Shown here piece by piece: positions 33,964 to 47,033 of a DNA stretch of 64,000 bases. Made by a program: the position numbers and the translations under genes. Where the stretch lies: NCBI RefSeq assembly GCF_001039355.2, contig NW_019775513.1:1-64000 (forward strand), in the 5' to 3' direction. Position 1 is the stretch's first letter. Each line of letters starts with the position of its first letter. The notes under the pieces are model-generated. The model was given only the letters and a program-made list of their open reading frames with translations. It was not told where the DNA came from and did no database searches. The stretch comes from Lingula anatina (lineage: Eukaryota > Brachiopoda > Lingulata > Lingulida > Lingulidae).

Positions 33964-34265
33964 CTTTCCTTTTATCGGCGCTTCTTTGGTCGAATAAAAC
34001 TTTTCCTTTTTTCATCGACATAAATTAGGCATCCCTGAATATGAAGAAAGCGTATCCTCTACTCTAACTTTAGGACTTCCTTTTCTAAAGAGCATTTACG
34101 TCAGGAATGTATCTGTTGCAGACGTCAACACTCGACTTACAAATTTTAATTGTGTGAAGAATGAGAGTAATTAAAATGCGTTACGACTGACAAAAAAATT
34201 TATACGGCACAGTCTTCAGATGGTAAAAAAGGTTATGCACAATTATAGTGTTTTTTACACGGCGG
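33964..34265 (-). promoter_or_regulatory. Probable untranslated first exon and promoter of the alternative-exon gene
   Basis: A donor (GGAAAG|GTAGGC on the minus strand) lies at 33964, followed downstream by the acceptor just before the ATG at 32912. The transcription start is not defined. The duplicated CFAP96 block begins at about 34266, directly upstream. Confidence 0.4.
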
Positions 34266-37200
34266 TGTTTGTTGCACGCTGTTGCACAGCAGCGGTCACG
34301 GTCTGTTCTGACCTTCCACCAAGTTTTTATTTCATGATTGAAATCGTTTAGCCAAGGGCTTGTTTATCCTACTCATTCTTGAAAATATTTCCAACCTCGA
34401 GTATTAAAAAAACAACAACAAACAAACAAACATAAAAAAACGCGTTTTTGCCCCCATCCCAAGATTGTGATGATCCTCTACTGTGCATACTGAGTAATTC
34501 CAGTAAGTTAACGTGTAAATAGGCATACTGAAAAAGTTATTATATATATTACTATGATTATAATTATTATTAGGGGATTAAACTCATTACATTTATCAAT
34601 TATACCAATTTTCATGAAAACACTCAAAATATTGAGAAAGTACCATGAAGAGATGTTGTCAGTGGTCTACAAGATTTGTGCTAGGCAGTCAGATTACACA
34701 AGAATACATTCATTTTTTTAATGATCAAGCAAAAAACAAAGAAAATACTCTGACATTTCACTGAAATCTTTATATGAACCCCTGACACAAATATTGTATC
34801 ATTTTCTTAGCATCAGCTTGTAGAAGCCTATATTTTGTACATTTTAAAACAATATACAAGTATGTAATTATGTACAAGCATTTATGATATTTGCACGATA
34901 TGAGCAGTATGTACATATGAAAATGAATTTGATGATATAAAAATTGTGTTTGTCTTGCTACCTTTTACATAGTCTAATAAATTCTTACGCATTTTTAAAA
35001 AGATATATAATCCCTAGGCTCTCATGTATATCACTTGGAAACATCTGTGTTTTAGCACAAGTTGAGAAATACAAATGGAGCAACAAAACAAAATACATTA
35101 GTTGTGTTTTCTTCTAGTCTTTGTACAGTTTATAAATTGTGAACATTTTTCTTCTATTCATTCTTTTCTTTTCAAATACAGTACATGTGTGTGTGGGTAA
35201 GATTTGTTGGCACCAATGCATAAAATTATATAGGTAAGAGTTATGGTATGGTAAGGTATGAATGAGCTATGAAATAATGACAAGATATGCAAGAAATGTC
35301 TCTTTAAATGCTATCCTTTTATCCATATGTTACTGATCGCACTGTTCTGTAGTTCATGCTGTTCACAACTCTGAAAAGAAAAGGATGTAAATTTAGATAA
35401 CAAAATCTTCATCTTCAAAAAACATACATTCTACAAACAATTAAGATCCCATGTTTATAAATTTTATATTAGAACCTCTAAATTATGGTAAAATTTCTTG
35501 CAAGACTTGGAACCAATATTAACAAGGTTATGATTATAGTAATGGTTATCATCATTTCAATGATAACAATAATAACAATATTTAGCAAAGAAAGTTTATT
35601 TAGTGACATAAATATATACTTATTTCAAAAGAATCACTTACTTTGTAACATTCTGGTCTAAGATGGAAGAGATAGGAGCGGTCTTTGGCCCTGTAGATGG
35701 GACAAATATTTTTCCTGTTTTGTTGACTACATGAACTGGCCTCTTGTACTTTATGCCATATGGATCTTGACTATGTGAGGGGTATGGGTCAAAGGTACCG
35801 GCTTTGGATCCTCCAGCCTAGAAATTATTTATATAATTAGTTATTTCACAATCAATTTTACATGTTTGTCCATTACATATTTTCAATCAATATAATATTA
35901 TAATATATATAATTATTATATAGACCTTTCTCAAATATTCCCTGTAGCTATTTATTGGGATATTCATCAATGTGCCTTTTTTTCAGCTACTTAAACGTGA
36001 GGTTCCGTTTTGTGACAATTATCTAATCATGCTGGGTGTAACATTGTTTTTGGTGCATGGCAGACTGATTGTTGTGTTGTATTGTGTTGTGTCATCACAG
36101 TTACCACATTTCGGAACTGAAATTTGGGACAAGTCTTTAAACAATCAGAAATGTGGGAGGTTGAATACAGGATGCATAACATTTTAATTAAAAGGTAATG
36201 CTCTTTCATGTAGCCTAAGTCACACACACACACACACACATATATTACCTTCTTGGGTGGATTACTGGGCCTGAATGGTTTGACATCTGGGGGTTTCGAT
36301 ACTCCTTTCTTTGCTGGTGGCAAGGGCCTGTCTGACATGAAAGGATTACCATCAAAGTATGCTTTTGGATGCATGTTTAATCTGAATGCACCTCCTTTTA
36401 GGGCTTTCCTGTGTGCTTCATTCTCACGCTGTAAGAAAAATAATAATAATGATGATCATGTCACAACAGAATAAAAAAAGTAATGAATGAGTTATTTAAA
36501 AAAGTATGTTAATTTAATCAAAATGTTTAAGAGAACAAACAAACAAACAAAAAAAAATGAAATTTAGCAAATATTGAGACCAAGTTTCATATTTTCTAAC
36601 ATCGAAAATAAAATAGAAATGCAATTATTTAATGTGAATATAATATTGAATTCGTTGTTTTTAAGTTATTTCCAAAAATTATTAAAAATTAATGAGGTAT
36701 TAGTATGTTAGTGCAATTAGAATAATTATTAGCAAAAAAAAAAAAAAAGAAAAAAAATTATTGTGAAAAGTGAACAGGACTCCTTTAAAAAACATTCACA
36801 CAATACTTGCAAAGTGGGGAAAAAAGAAAATTCAAAAGTAAGCCACACCTTTTGCAAAATTTTTCCTTTTTCATATTGTTCCGTTGAGTACTTAGGATAG
36901 TCCCCAATTGTTACACTGATAAAACTGCAAAATTAAATAATACGACAAAGTGCATAAGACCACTCGTGAATGCGATAGACGAGACAAGCACTGAATTTTG
37001 TATTATCTTCAAGCCACCGTCATCACAATACAGCAACATGCATCTGAAATCAAAGTTAGTTTGCAGGTGATAGGGAGTTGTTTTTTTTTAATGAGTTTAA
37101 GTTGGAAATTTGCAATTTTTCAAATTATATACCAAACGACCTGTCACCTGACAAATATTAGTAGATTAATAAGTGTGCATATGTATGAAGTGCAGTGCAA

Positions 37201-38942
37201 TTGGTGATCACCATCAAACCCAGTGTCTACCTTGGAAATCTCTTTTGTCTTGTCATATTCATTGCCCTTGTATTCAGGATATTTGGATATTGTCACACTT
37301 AAATATCTGAAATACACAATTTATGATATAGTACCCACAGTAGAGAATGTAGATACATGAATACATAAATAACAATTTTCTTGTTGCAGACAAGCATTTA
37401 ACATATTGCTTTCTTCTAGGTGCTATCTGGAATAAAGAACAAAATGGACAAAGCCATTCACTATTCATAAATCGTTATCTATAGATACAAAACAAGAACA
37501 AGCAGTGAAAGTCTTATGTTTTGTTAGCTTGCAGTCATAACAAATTTTTGTTGTTTGTATCTGTAGAACTTCTCACTGTATTATACAAATACCAAGCAGA
37601 TTAACCTCTTCAGTCTGTCTAAACATGATTATAAGTAAAAATTAATTCCACTGATCTATATATTATCTAACTCCTCAAAAAAACATTTTTAGCTTCTTTC
37701 AATTCTTTAACACTGGTTGTGTTTGAAAAACAAATTAACATTTTTGAAATTAAATTGTATGTTTTCAAAAATGTGATATACTAATGTCAAGTCTGTCACT
37801 TATTATATGGAACACTGAAATCAAGGCTTTTATGAAAAAAAAATTAATGAATCAAACACCCAATTAACAAACAGTCAGTGGCAGTATAAACATAGAGCTT
37901 ACCCATAGCCTGTCCCTTTTTTGGCTGGGTTAGTTGTAAAGTTCCTTCCTGGTGCTTTATATCCCTGTCTTGCTTTGGCTACAGGACTAAAAGCACTTAC
38001 AGGACCAGCAAATGTACCATAATGGTTTCCAAGACCAGACCTGCAAAAGGACATACAATAATAGTGATGAGTGCATCAATTAGATTTTCATAATCTTCAG
38101 TGATTTAACTGCTGTGGTGCGGCAATTTTCACAAATTATATGTAGGCAGTAGTTATGAAAAATAAAATAAATGGGCAAGAAAATTCATATCTAAAATATA
38201 CTGTACTTTCATAAAATCCTTATTCATACCAAAATATTTCACATGGACATATATCTGGGTATATATGGACACATATCTGGACAAAAATGATTGATGTCTC
38301 TTCTGTACTCCAATGAGAGGTAAAATTCCACATTTTAAATACTTTATCAGTATTGAAAATATACTTACGGCATTTTTTCACCGCTGCTTGGAATAAACTG
38401 TTTTCCAATATTCTTCTGCATTTCTTTAACTCTCCTTTGCCTCCTAATTTTAATGGGATCTGTGTATGCCTCTGATTCAAACACTCTGTTGAATTTTTCA
38501 TGGAAATAGCCATGTTGCAATGCAGATCTTTCTTTTGAGCCACCAGGTAGCATTTGCTTTCCCTTTGAAGCAGAAACATTGAATTGGACTGGAAAATAAG
38601 GTTATATATTGTACATATTCATAGAATCAATGGGAAATAAGCAAAACAGGTATTTCATGTTCCTATTGTGTCTTCTATTGGTCCTGTACATTTTATAGTA
38701 AAAAAAAATTAAAAACACTGAACAACACATTTAGATGTATCAATTTACAAGTCACAGTTGTATGTACTGATAAGTGCAAAAAAAGTTGCATAAGTACATA
38801 TTTGATATGCTGAATATTAAGGCTTATATAAGTTATGAAAATTAAGCTTCCCTTTAGGCCATCTATTCATCCATCTTCTTAATTTCTATTATCATATTTG
38901 TAAGAAATAAAAGGCTTTTAATGCTCATATTTGACCCACAAA
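34266..38942. repeat. Duplicated block, copy A
   Basis: Copy A aligns colinearly with copy B (42384-47033) through exons and introns, from about TTTGTTGCACG at the left to AATGCTCATATTTGACC at the right. Differences are scattered substitutions and small indels. An N at 38943 lies at the right break. Confidence 0.9.
35319..38588 (-). pseudogene. CFAP96: CFAP96 copy A, lacking the first exon
   Basis: The exons match copy B: 38588-38369, 38040-37903, alternatives 37306-37231 and 36924-36849, then 36428-36249, 35817-35642 and 35370-35319. All frames are open and lengths are identical. Changes in exons appear mostly silent. The exon carrying the start codon is absent because the duplication stops about 350 bases upstream of exon 2, where unrelated sequence begins. 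It may be a truncated paralogue, or an allelic copy wrongly placed beside the other. ATG within exon 2 (at the KQMLPGG region) could start a shortened protein, which is not demonstrated. Confidence 0.75.
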
Positions 38943-38944
38943 NG

Positions 38945-39226
38945 CTTTTGTATTCAAATTGTTGTGAAGGGGTCAATGGTAAAATGAGTGTGGAAATGCA
39001 CTCACCACAAAGACAAGTTGGTGGACAAGACTGTGGACTTTTTGCAATTGCTACAGCTGTTTGTTTGGCAAACAAGGTAGATCCATATAACATTGTTTTC
39101 TGTCAACCTCAGATGAGAAGACACCTGTACCAGAGTTTCCGTAGGGGGAGACTGGTCATGTTTCCGGGTGAGACAAAGACCCAATCAGTTAATGTGAAAA
39201 AGATTATTATATCAAAAGATGATTAA
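38945..39226 (+). pseudogene. Fragment of a Ulp1-like (C48) cysteine protease
   Basis: The frame (about 100 codons, open at its left, stop at 39224-39226) contains QVGGQDCGLFAIATAVCLAN. The Q....DCG pattern is the catalytic Gln/Cys segment of Ulp1/SENP peptidases. The His and Asp segments, expected upstream, are missing. Such C48 domains are common in transposons. It abuts the N at 38943 and the duplication break. Confidence 0.6.
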
Positions 39227-39529
39227 TTAGTTTTTCATGGATTCAAACCTAGAAATACAGGTACACTTAACAATTTTTTTTTCTACAGTCATTAATTAAA
39301 ATACATGTCGCTTTTTTACAGGTCACTGAAAGATTTATTGGTATGTATTACAAAGGTAAAGTAAATGTAGTATTGCTCTGTAGTATTGTTGTACATGTAG
39401 TCATGTCTTGGTAAAATGCTGACATACACCTAGTGTCAATGTCTAGTTATTTAAAGCACCCTTCAAAACTTTCCATTTTTCATGATTGTAAAGATGCATT
39501 CCCAATTACACTATTGTTCTTCACAGATT

Positions 39530-40350
39530 GACCCCGCTCAGTTGGGTCTCATGCTGAATGCAATCAGATTTACAAACCTCCTGGTGTTGAGTAGAGTATA
39601 GAAAAGCAGGCTATGTATTAATTGAGTACACCGTAGTAGGGGACTTATATCTGTAAATCTGATTACATTCATCAAGAATCTCCACTGAGCTGGGTTGATT
39701 TTAGCAGAATGATAGTTTCAGTGAGAATGGGCCTTTCTTGATATATTTTCATTTAAAATTGTGCATGGTATCAGTAAAATTGAATAGAGATCTAGGTGAT
39801 TGTCACTTTTACTTATATGCTTCACAGCTATCCCATTAGCACCCTGCTTCTAGCCATCAGTGGACTAATTCCTATGTGTGCTATACCTGCTATAGGCTGC
39901 CTTGTATCTGCATGTGTTCATGAGGTGTACAGTGCTATTCTATGGAATAAAAAACAGGGGGTTATTGACGTGTTTTCGTGTGTAATGTATACAAAAAATA
40001 CCAACTGTCTATGTAGACCAGCCAAACACTGCAGGGACTCTTGCTGAGTGCAATCAGCTTAACAGATTGACATGCCTCTTCTTGCAGAATAAGTACATAA
40101 ATGAATTTTTTGGAAACAAGAGGCGTGTCATTCAGTTTAGCTGATTGCTTTCTGCTAGAGTCTGCGCAGTGCTGGGTCAATCTATTTAGATCAGCGGTAA
40201 GGGGGAATGATAATCTTTTATTTGTTTGCTTCAAAGCTATCCCTTGCACCCTGCTTCTGTCCGTGTTAGTGGGTTTATTCCATGTGTGCTGTATCTACTG
40301 TAGCCATACCATTGCATGTGTTTATGTGTCCAGTGCTGTTTTGTAGTGTT
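39530..40350. repeat. Two diverged tandem copies of an inverted-repeat element
   Basis: Copy 1 (about 39530-39950) and copy 2 (about 40025-40350) share sequences such as CTATCCC..TGCACCCTGCTTCT and GTACAGTGCT-like ends. Each contains an internal inverted pair: around 39570 (AATCAGATTTAC) with 39655 (GTAAATCTGATT), and around 40036 (GACTCTTGCTGAGTGCAATCA) with 40140 (TGATTGC..CTGCTAGAGTC). There is no protein-coding signal. The rest of 40350-42383 shows nothing identifiable. Confidence 0.5.
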
Positions 40351-42383
40351 ACTCAATGGGTTTTAGCTTAATAACTGCATGAGTTCATAGTGTACAGTGA
40401 GGTTTTGTAGTAAGTAGTGTTCAATAGGCATACTAATAGGCAGGTGAGAAATAGTTGGTGTGAGTAGACTGCAGAAACCTCTCCCAATTCTGTACTTATT
40501 GATATAATTATAAAAGATATAAAAAGTGAAAAAAAATTGGATGATTCACAATATATTAATACTTAGTTGCGCAAGTAACATGTAGCACTGTATCAGAATC
40601 AGTACAATTGACTGGTGCAGATGCTTTTGAACATTTTAAAGATAGGTTTTTAATAATTACTATTTCCTTTCAAAAAGACAATTTAACATTTTTTAGAATT
40701 GATGAGATAAAAAAATTGGATACAAAGTTTTCTACAAATATTATGCAGGCCTATCTGATTGTTTAATAAATCTGCATTTATACTGAGTATGTTAATGAAG
40801 TTGTTACTTGTAACACAAAGGAATGATATATTCAGGTCTTGATAAATATCATGATAAATATACTGTATTCATCATATGGAATAAATAATAACTCTGTTTC
40901 AACCTGATTCCTTCTTTGTTATTTGAACTGAAATTCTCTGTTACAGTACATGATTTATCTGCCAAAATTAATTTTCCTCAGGTGGATTGGGGGGGGGGAT
41001 CAAAATTAATTTTCTGATGCTCACAAATCAATGAGTCCAATCTGACAATCACAGAAGAGAAAAAAAGAATAAAAATCCAGACAAAAGAGGAAGAGAAGCT
41101 AGAAAACAAGGGATGGAAAACTCTATGCCTGGTTGAACCCTATTACCTTTCTCTTGTTGACATATCTATGAAGAAATGTTTAAAAATAGGCCATTTCCAT
41201 AATCACTTAATAGTACATGATTTTGTATTGCTAGATATTATATTTATTTTTATCAAACTTTGCCAGAAAAAACATTACTGGATATTATAAAATGACAACA
41301 TACATGTTGTCAAATAAAATAAATGCAGCATATCTCCTTACCAGTAATCAATTTACCACACGTTTTGGAATTTAAAATCTTAATTGATTGTTTTTTTTAT
41401 ATCTCCATTCTACCAGGGTTAACACTTTGAATTCAAGCAGACACCTATAGTCATCACTTCTTTCACTTAGTTCATAATGATAAAATAATAATAACAATTA
41501 CTATTATTATCATAATAATTCTTATTATTACAATGATGGACATATCACAAAATCTTATTTTTATAAAATTTGCATTAACTAAAACATTATTTCTGGACTA
41601 GCTTATTGTAACTTAATAAGAAAATTTCATACTTTTAAAATGAATGTGTTTTTTAAAGAGAGAAAATAAATAATTTACCCGCCTCAAGCTCACGTTTACT
41701 TTTATTCTTATCAAGTGCTAAGGAAATATACACAGTATCACTGCGTGTGCGTTCGTGAGTGAGAGTGTGTGTGTACTTTTGTAATTCGTAAAAATGTTTA
41801 TTAGACGGACATTAGAAACACCATTACTTTTGTACGGGGCACGCCTTGTACTACTACAGTATACTACTACAGTACGTACCAGCAAGGAGTTATAACTCCT
41901 TGGTACCAGAAACACTATATATAGTTTTAAATTGCTTTCACGAGACAAGTAAAAACAGAGTTAAAAAACTAAACTGCCTAAAGACAAAACGTAGATTCTT
42001 TTATTCAAATTAAATAAGCAAATAAGAATAAGAGGGCATTTGACTACAAAATATTTTAAATCGTTATTTCAAAGCAATCATAAAAGAAAAAACGAATATT
42101 AAAAAAAGAAAATGCGTCAGTAAGTTGAGTAAAACCACCGTAAAGGCTGTGGCACGATACCTTTTGTCAGTTTTAGCTTTTCTCCTTAACTTTTGGTATT
42201 TTCCATGACACAATAAGAATTATAGGCGTATATTAACAAAAAAAATCTTGAAAAACTTCAACTAAAGTTCTTACTTGTAGAAGACTTCGATGCAACGCAT
42301 GCTTTTGTTGTTGACTGACGTCACATGCGCAATGCAAGTGCGCGGTAGACCTTAGACTTGAGTCTTGGAACTAACGTCGACCG

Positions 42384-44334
42384 TTTGTTGCACGTTGTTG
42401 CACAGCAGCGGGCAACCGCGGTCTGACCAGGCTGGTCTGACCTTCCACCAAGTTTTTATTTCATGATTGAAGTCGTTTAGCCAAGGGTTTGTTTATCCTA
42501 CTCATTCTTGAGAATATGTCAAACCTCGAGTATTAAAAAACAACAACAAACAAACATAAAAAAAACGCGTCTTTGCCCCAATCCCAAGATTGTGATGATT
42601 CTCTACAGTGCATACTGAGTAATTCCAGTACGTTAACGTGTAAATTGGCATACTGAAAAAGTTATTATATATATTACTATGATTATAATTAGGGGATTAA
42701 ACTCATTACATTTATCAACATTATACCAAATTTCATGAAAACACTCAAAATATTGAGAATATTGAATAATTGAAAATACCATGAAGAGGTGTTGTCAGTG
42801 GTCTACAAGATTTGTGATAGGCAGTCAGATTACACAAGAATACATTCATTTTTTTAATGATCAAGCAAAAAACAAAGAAAATACTTTGACATTTCACTGA
42901 AATCTTTATATGAACCCTTGACACAAATATTGTATCATTTTCTTAGCATCAGCTTGTAGAAGCCTATATTTTGTACATTTTAAAACAATATACAAGTATG
43001 TAATTATGTACAAGCATTTATGACATTTGCACGATATGAGCAGTATGTACATATGAAAATGAATTTGATGATATAAAAACTGTGTTCATCTTGCTACCTT
43101 TTACATAAATTCTTAAACATTTTAAAAAAGATATATCAACCCTTACATTTATATATCACTTGGAAACATCTGTTTTAGCACAAGATGAGAAATACAAATG
43201 GAGCAAAACATAATTCAGCAAAACAAAATACATTAGTTGTGTTTTTTTCTAATCTTTGTACACTTTATAAATTGTGAACATTTTTCTTCTATTCATTCTT
43301 TTCTTTTCAAATACAGTACATGTGTGCGTGGGTAAGATCTGTTGGCACCAATGCAAAAAATTATATAGGTAAGAGTTATGGTATGGTAAGGTATGAATGA
43401 GCTATGACATAATGACAAGATATGCAAGAAATGTCTCTTTAAATGCAATCCTTTTATCCATATGTTACTGATCGCACTGTTCTGTAGTTCATGCTGTTCA
43501 CAACTCTGAAAAGAAAAGGATGTAAATTTAAATAACAAAATCTTCATCTTCAAAAAACATACATTCTACAAACAATTAAGATCCCATGTTTATATATTTT
43601 ATATTAGAGCCTCTAAATTATGGTAAAATTTCTTGCAAGACTTGGAACCAATATTAACAAGGTAATGATTATAGTAATGGTTATCATCATTTCAGTGATA
43701 ACAATAATAACAATATTTAGCAAAGAACGTTTATTTAGTGACATAAATTAAATATATACTTATTTCAAAAGAATCACTCACTTTGTAACATTCTGGTCTA
43801 AGATGGAAGAGATAGGAGCGGTCTTTGGCCCTGTAGATGGGACAAATATTTTTCCTGTTTTGTTGACTACATGAACTGGCCTCTTGTACTTTATGCCATA
43901 TGGATCTTGACTATGTGAGGGGTATGGGTCAAAGGTACCGGCTTTGGATCCTCCAGCCTAGAAATTATTTATATCATTCGAGTTATTTCACAATCAAATT
44001 GATGTTTTGTTTTATTTATGTGTATAATTATTATTTAAACCTTTCTCATATATTTCTCATATATTCCCTGTAGCTATTTATTGGGATATTTATCAATGTG
44101 ACTTTTTTCAGCTACGTGAGGTTCCATTCTGTGACAATAATTTGATTGTGCTGGGTGTGATATTGTTTTTGGCACATGACAGGCAGACTGTTGTGTTGTA
44201 TTGTGTTGTGTTATCACAGTTACCACATTTCGGAACTGAAATTTGGGACAAGACTATAAACAATCAGAAATGTGGGTGGTTGAATACAGGATGCATAACA
44301 TTTCAAAAGGTAAAGCTCTTTCATGTAGCCTAAG

Positions 44335-44392
<58 letters not shown>

Positions 44393-47033
44393 CCTTCTTG
44401 GGTGGATTACTGGGCCTGAATGGTTTGACATCGGGGGGTTTCGATACTCCTTTCTTTGCTGGTGGCAAGGGCCTGTCTGACATGAAAGGATTACCATCAA
44501 AGTATGCTTTTGGATGCATGTTCAATCTGAATGCACCTCCTTTTAGGGCTTTCCTGTGTGCTTCATTCTCACGCTGTAATAAAAATGATGATCATGTCAC
44601 AACAGAATAAAAAAAGCAATGAATGAGTTTTTAAAAAAGTATGTTAATTTAATCAAAATGTTTAAGAGAAACAATAAAAAAATGAAATTTAGAAAATATT
44701 GAGACCAAGTTTCATTTTCTAACAACAAAGATAGAATAGAAATGCAATTATTTAATGCAAATATAATATTGAATTCATTATTTTTAAGTTATTTCCAAAA
44801 ATTGTTAAAAATTAATGAGGTATTAGTATGTTAGTGCAATTAGAATAATTATTAGCAAAAAAAAAAAAAAAAAAAGATTATTGTGAAAGTGAACAGGACT
44901 CCTTTAAAAACATTCACACAATACTTGCAAAGTGGGGAAAAAAGAAAATTCAAAAGTAAGCCACACCTTTTGCAAAATTTTTCCTTTTTCATATTGTTCC
45001 GTTGAGTACTTAGGATAGTCCCCAATTGTTACACTGATAAAACTGCAAAATTAAATAATACAACAAAGTGCATAAGACCACTCGTGAATGCGATAGAAGA
45101 GACAAGCACTGAATTTTGTATTATCTTCAAGCCACCATCATCACAATACAGCAACATGCATCTGAAATCAAAGTTAGTTTGCAGGTGATAGGGAGTTGTT
45201 TTTTTAATGAGTTTAAGTTGTAAATTCGCGATTTTTCAAATTATATACTAAACGACCTGTCACCTGACAAATATTAGTAGATTAATAAGTGTGCATATGT
45301 ATGAAGTGCAGTGCAATTGGTGATCACCATTAAACCCAGTGTCTACCTTGGAGATCTCTTTTGTCTTGTCATATTCATTGCCCTTGTATTCAGGATATTT
45401 TGATATTGTCACACTTAAATATCTGAAATACACAATTTATGATATAGTACCCACAGTAGAGAATGTAGATACATGTATATATAAATAACAATTTTTTTTT
45501 GTTGCAGACAAGCATTTAACATATTGCTTTCTTCTAGGTGCTATCTGGAATAAAGAACAAAATGGACAAAGCCATTCACTATTCATAAATCGTAATCTAT
45601 AGATACAAAACAAGAACAAGCAGTGAAAATCTTATGTTTTGTTAGCTCGCAGTCATAACAAACTTTTGTTGTTTGTATCTGTAGAACTTCTCACTGTATT
45701 ATACAAATACCAAGCAGATTAACCTCTTCAGTTTGTCTAAACATGATTATAAGTAAAAATTAATTCCACTGATCTATATATTATCTAACTCCTCAAAAAA
45801 ACATTTTTAGCTTCTTTCAATTCTTTAACACTGGTTGTGTTTGAAAACAAATTATTTAACATTTTTGAAATTAAAATGTATGTTTTCAAAAATGTGATAT
45901 ACTAATGTCAAGTCTGTCACTGATAATATGAAACACTGAAATCAAGGCTTTTATGAAAAAAATTGATGAATCAAACACCTAATTAACAAACAGTCGGTAG
46001 CAGTATAAATATAGGGCTTACCCATAGCCTGTCCCTTTTTTGGCTGGGTTAGTTGTAAAGTTCCTTCCTGGTGCTTTATATCCCTGTCTTGCTTTGGCTA
46101 CAGGACTAAAAGCACTTACAGGACCAGCAAATGTACCATAATGGTTTCCAAGACCAGAACTGCAAAAGGACATACAAATAGTGATGAGTGCATCAATTAG
46201 CTTTTCATTATCTTCATTGATTTAACTGCTGTGGTGCAGCATTTTTCACAAATTATATGTAGCCAGTAGTTATGAAAAATAAAATAAATGGACAAGAAAA
46301 TTCATATCTAAAATATACTTTCATAAAATCCTTATTCATACCAAAATATTTCACATGGACACATATCTGGACAAAAATGATTGATGTCTCTTCTGTACTC
46401 CAATGAGAGGTAAAATTCCACATTTTAAATACTTTATCAGTACTGAAAATATACTTACGGCATTTTTTCACCGCTGCTTGGAATAAACTGTTTTCCAATA
46501 TTCTTCTGCATTTCTTTAACTCTCCTTTGCCTCCTAATTTTAATGGGATCTGTGTATGCCTCTGATTCAAACACTCTGTTGAATTTTTCATGGAAATAGC
46601 CATGTTGCAATGCAGATCTTTCTTTTGAGCCACCAGGTAGCATTTGCTTTCCCTTTGAAGCAGAAACATTGAATTGGACTGGAAAATAAGGTTATATATT
46701 GTAGATATTCATAGAATCAATGGGAAATAAGCAAAACAGGTATTTCATGTTCCTATTGTGTCTTCTATTGGTCTTGTACATTTTATAGTAAAAAAAAAAA
46801 AATTAAAAACACTGAACAACACATTTAGATGTATCAATTTACAAGTCACAGTTGTATGCACTGATAAGTGCAAAAAAAGTTGCGTAAGTACATATTTGAT
46901 ATGCTGAATATTAAGGCTTATATAAGTAATGAAAATTAAGCTTCCCTTTAGGCCATCTATTCATCCATCTTCTTAATTTCTATTATCATGTTTGTAAGAA
47001 ATAAAAAGGTTTTTAATGCTCATATTTGACCTA
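42384..47033. repeat. Duplicated block, copy B
   Basis: Copy B is the counterpart of copy A. It continues beyond 47033 into the first exon of CFAP96, which copy A lacks. The offset between copies is about 8.1 kb. Confidence 0.9.

Noticed and set aside
39796-40047. Hydrophobic 83-codon frame resembling a membrane protein
   Set aside because: It lies inside the tandem inverted-repeat units and is not preserved in the second copy.
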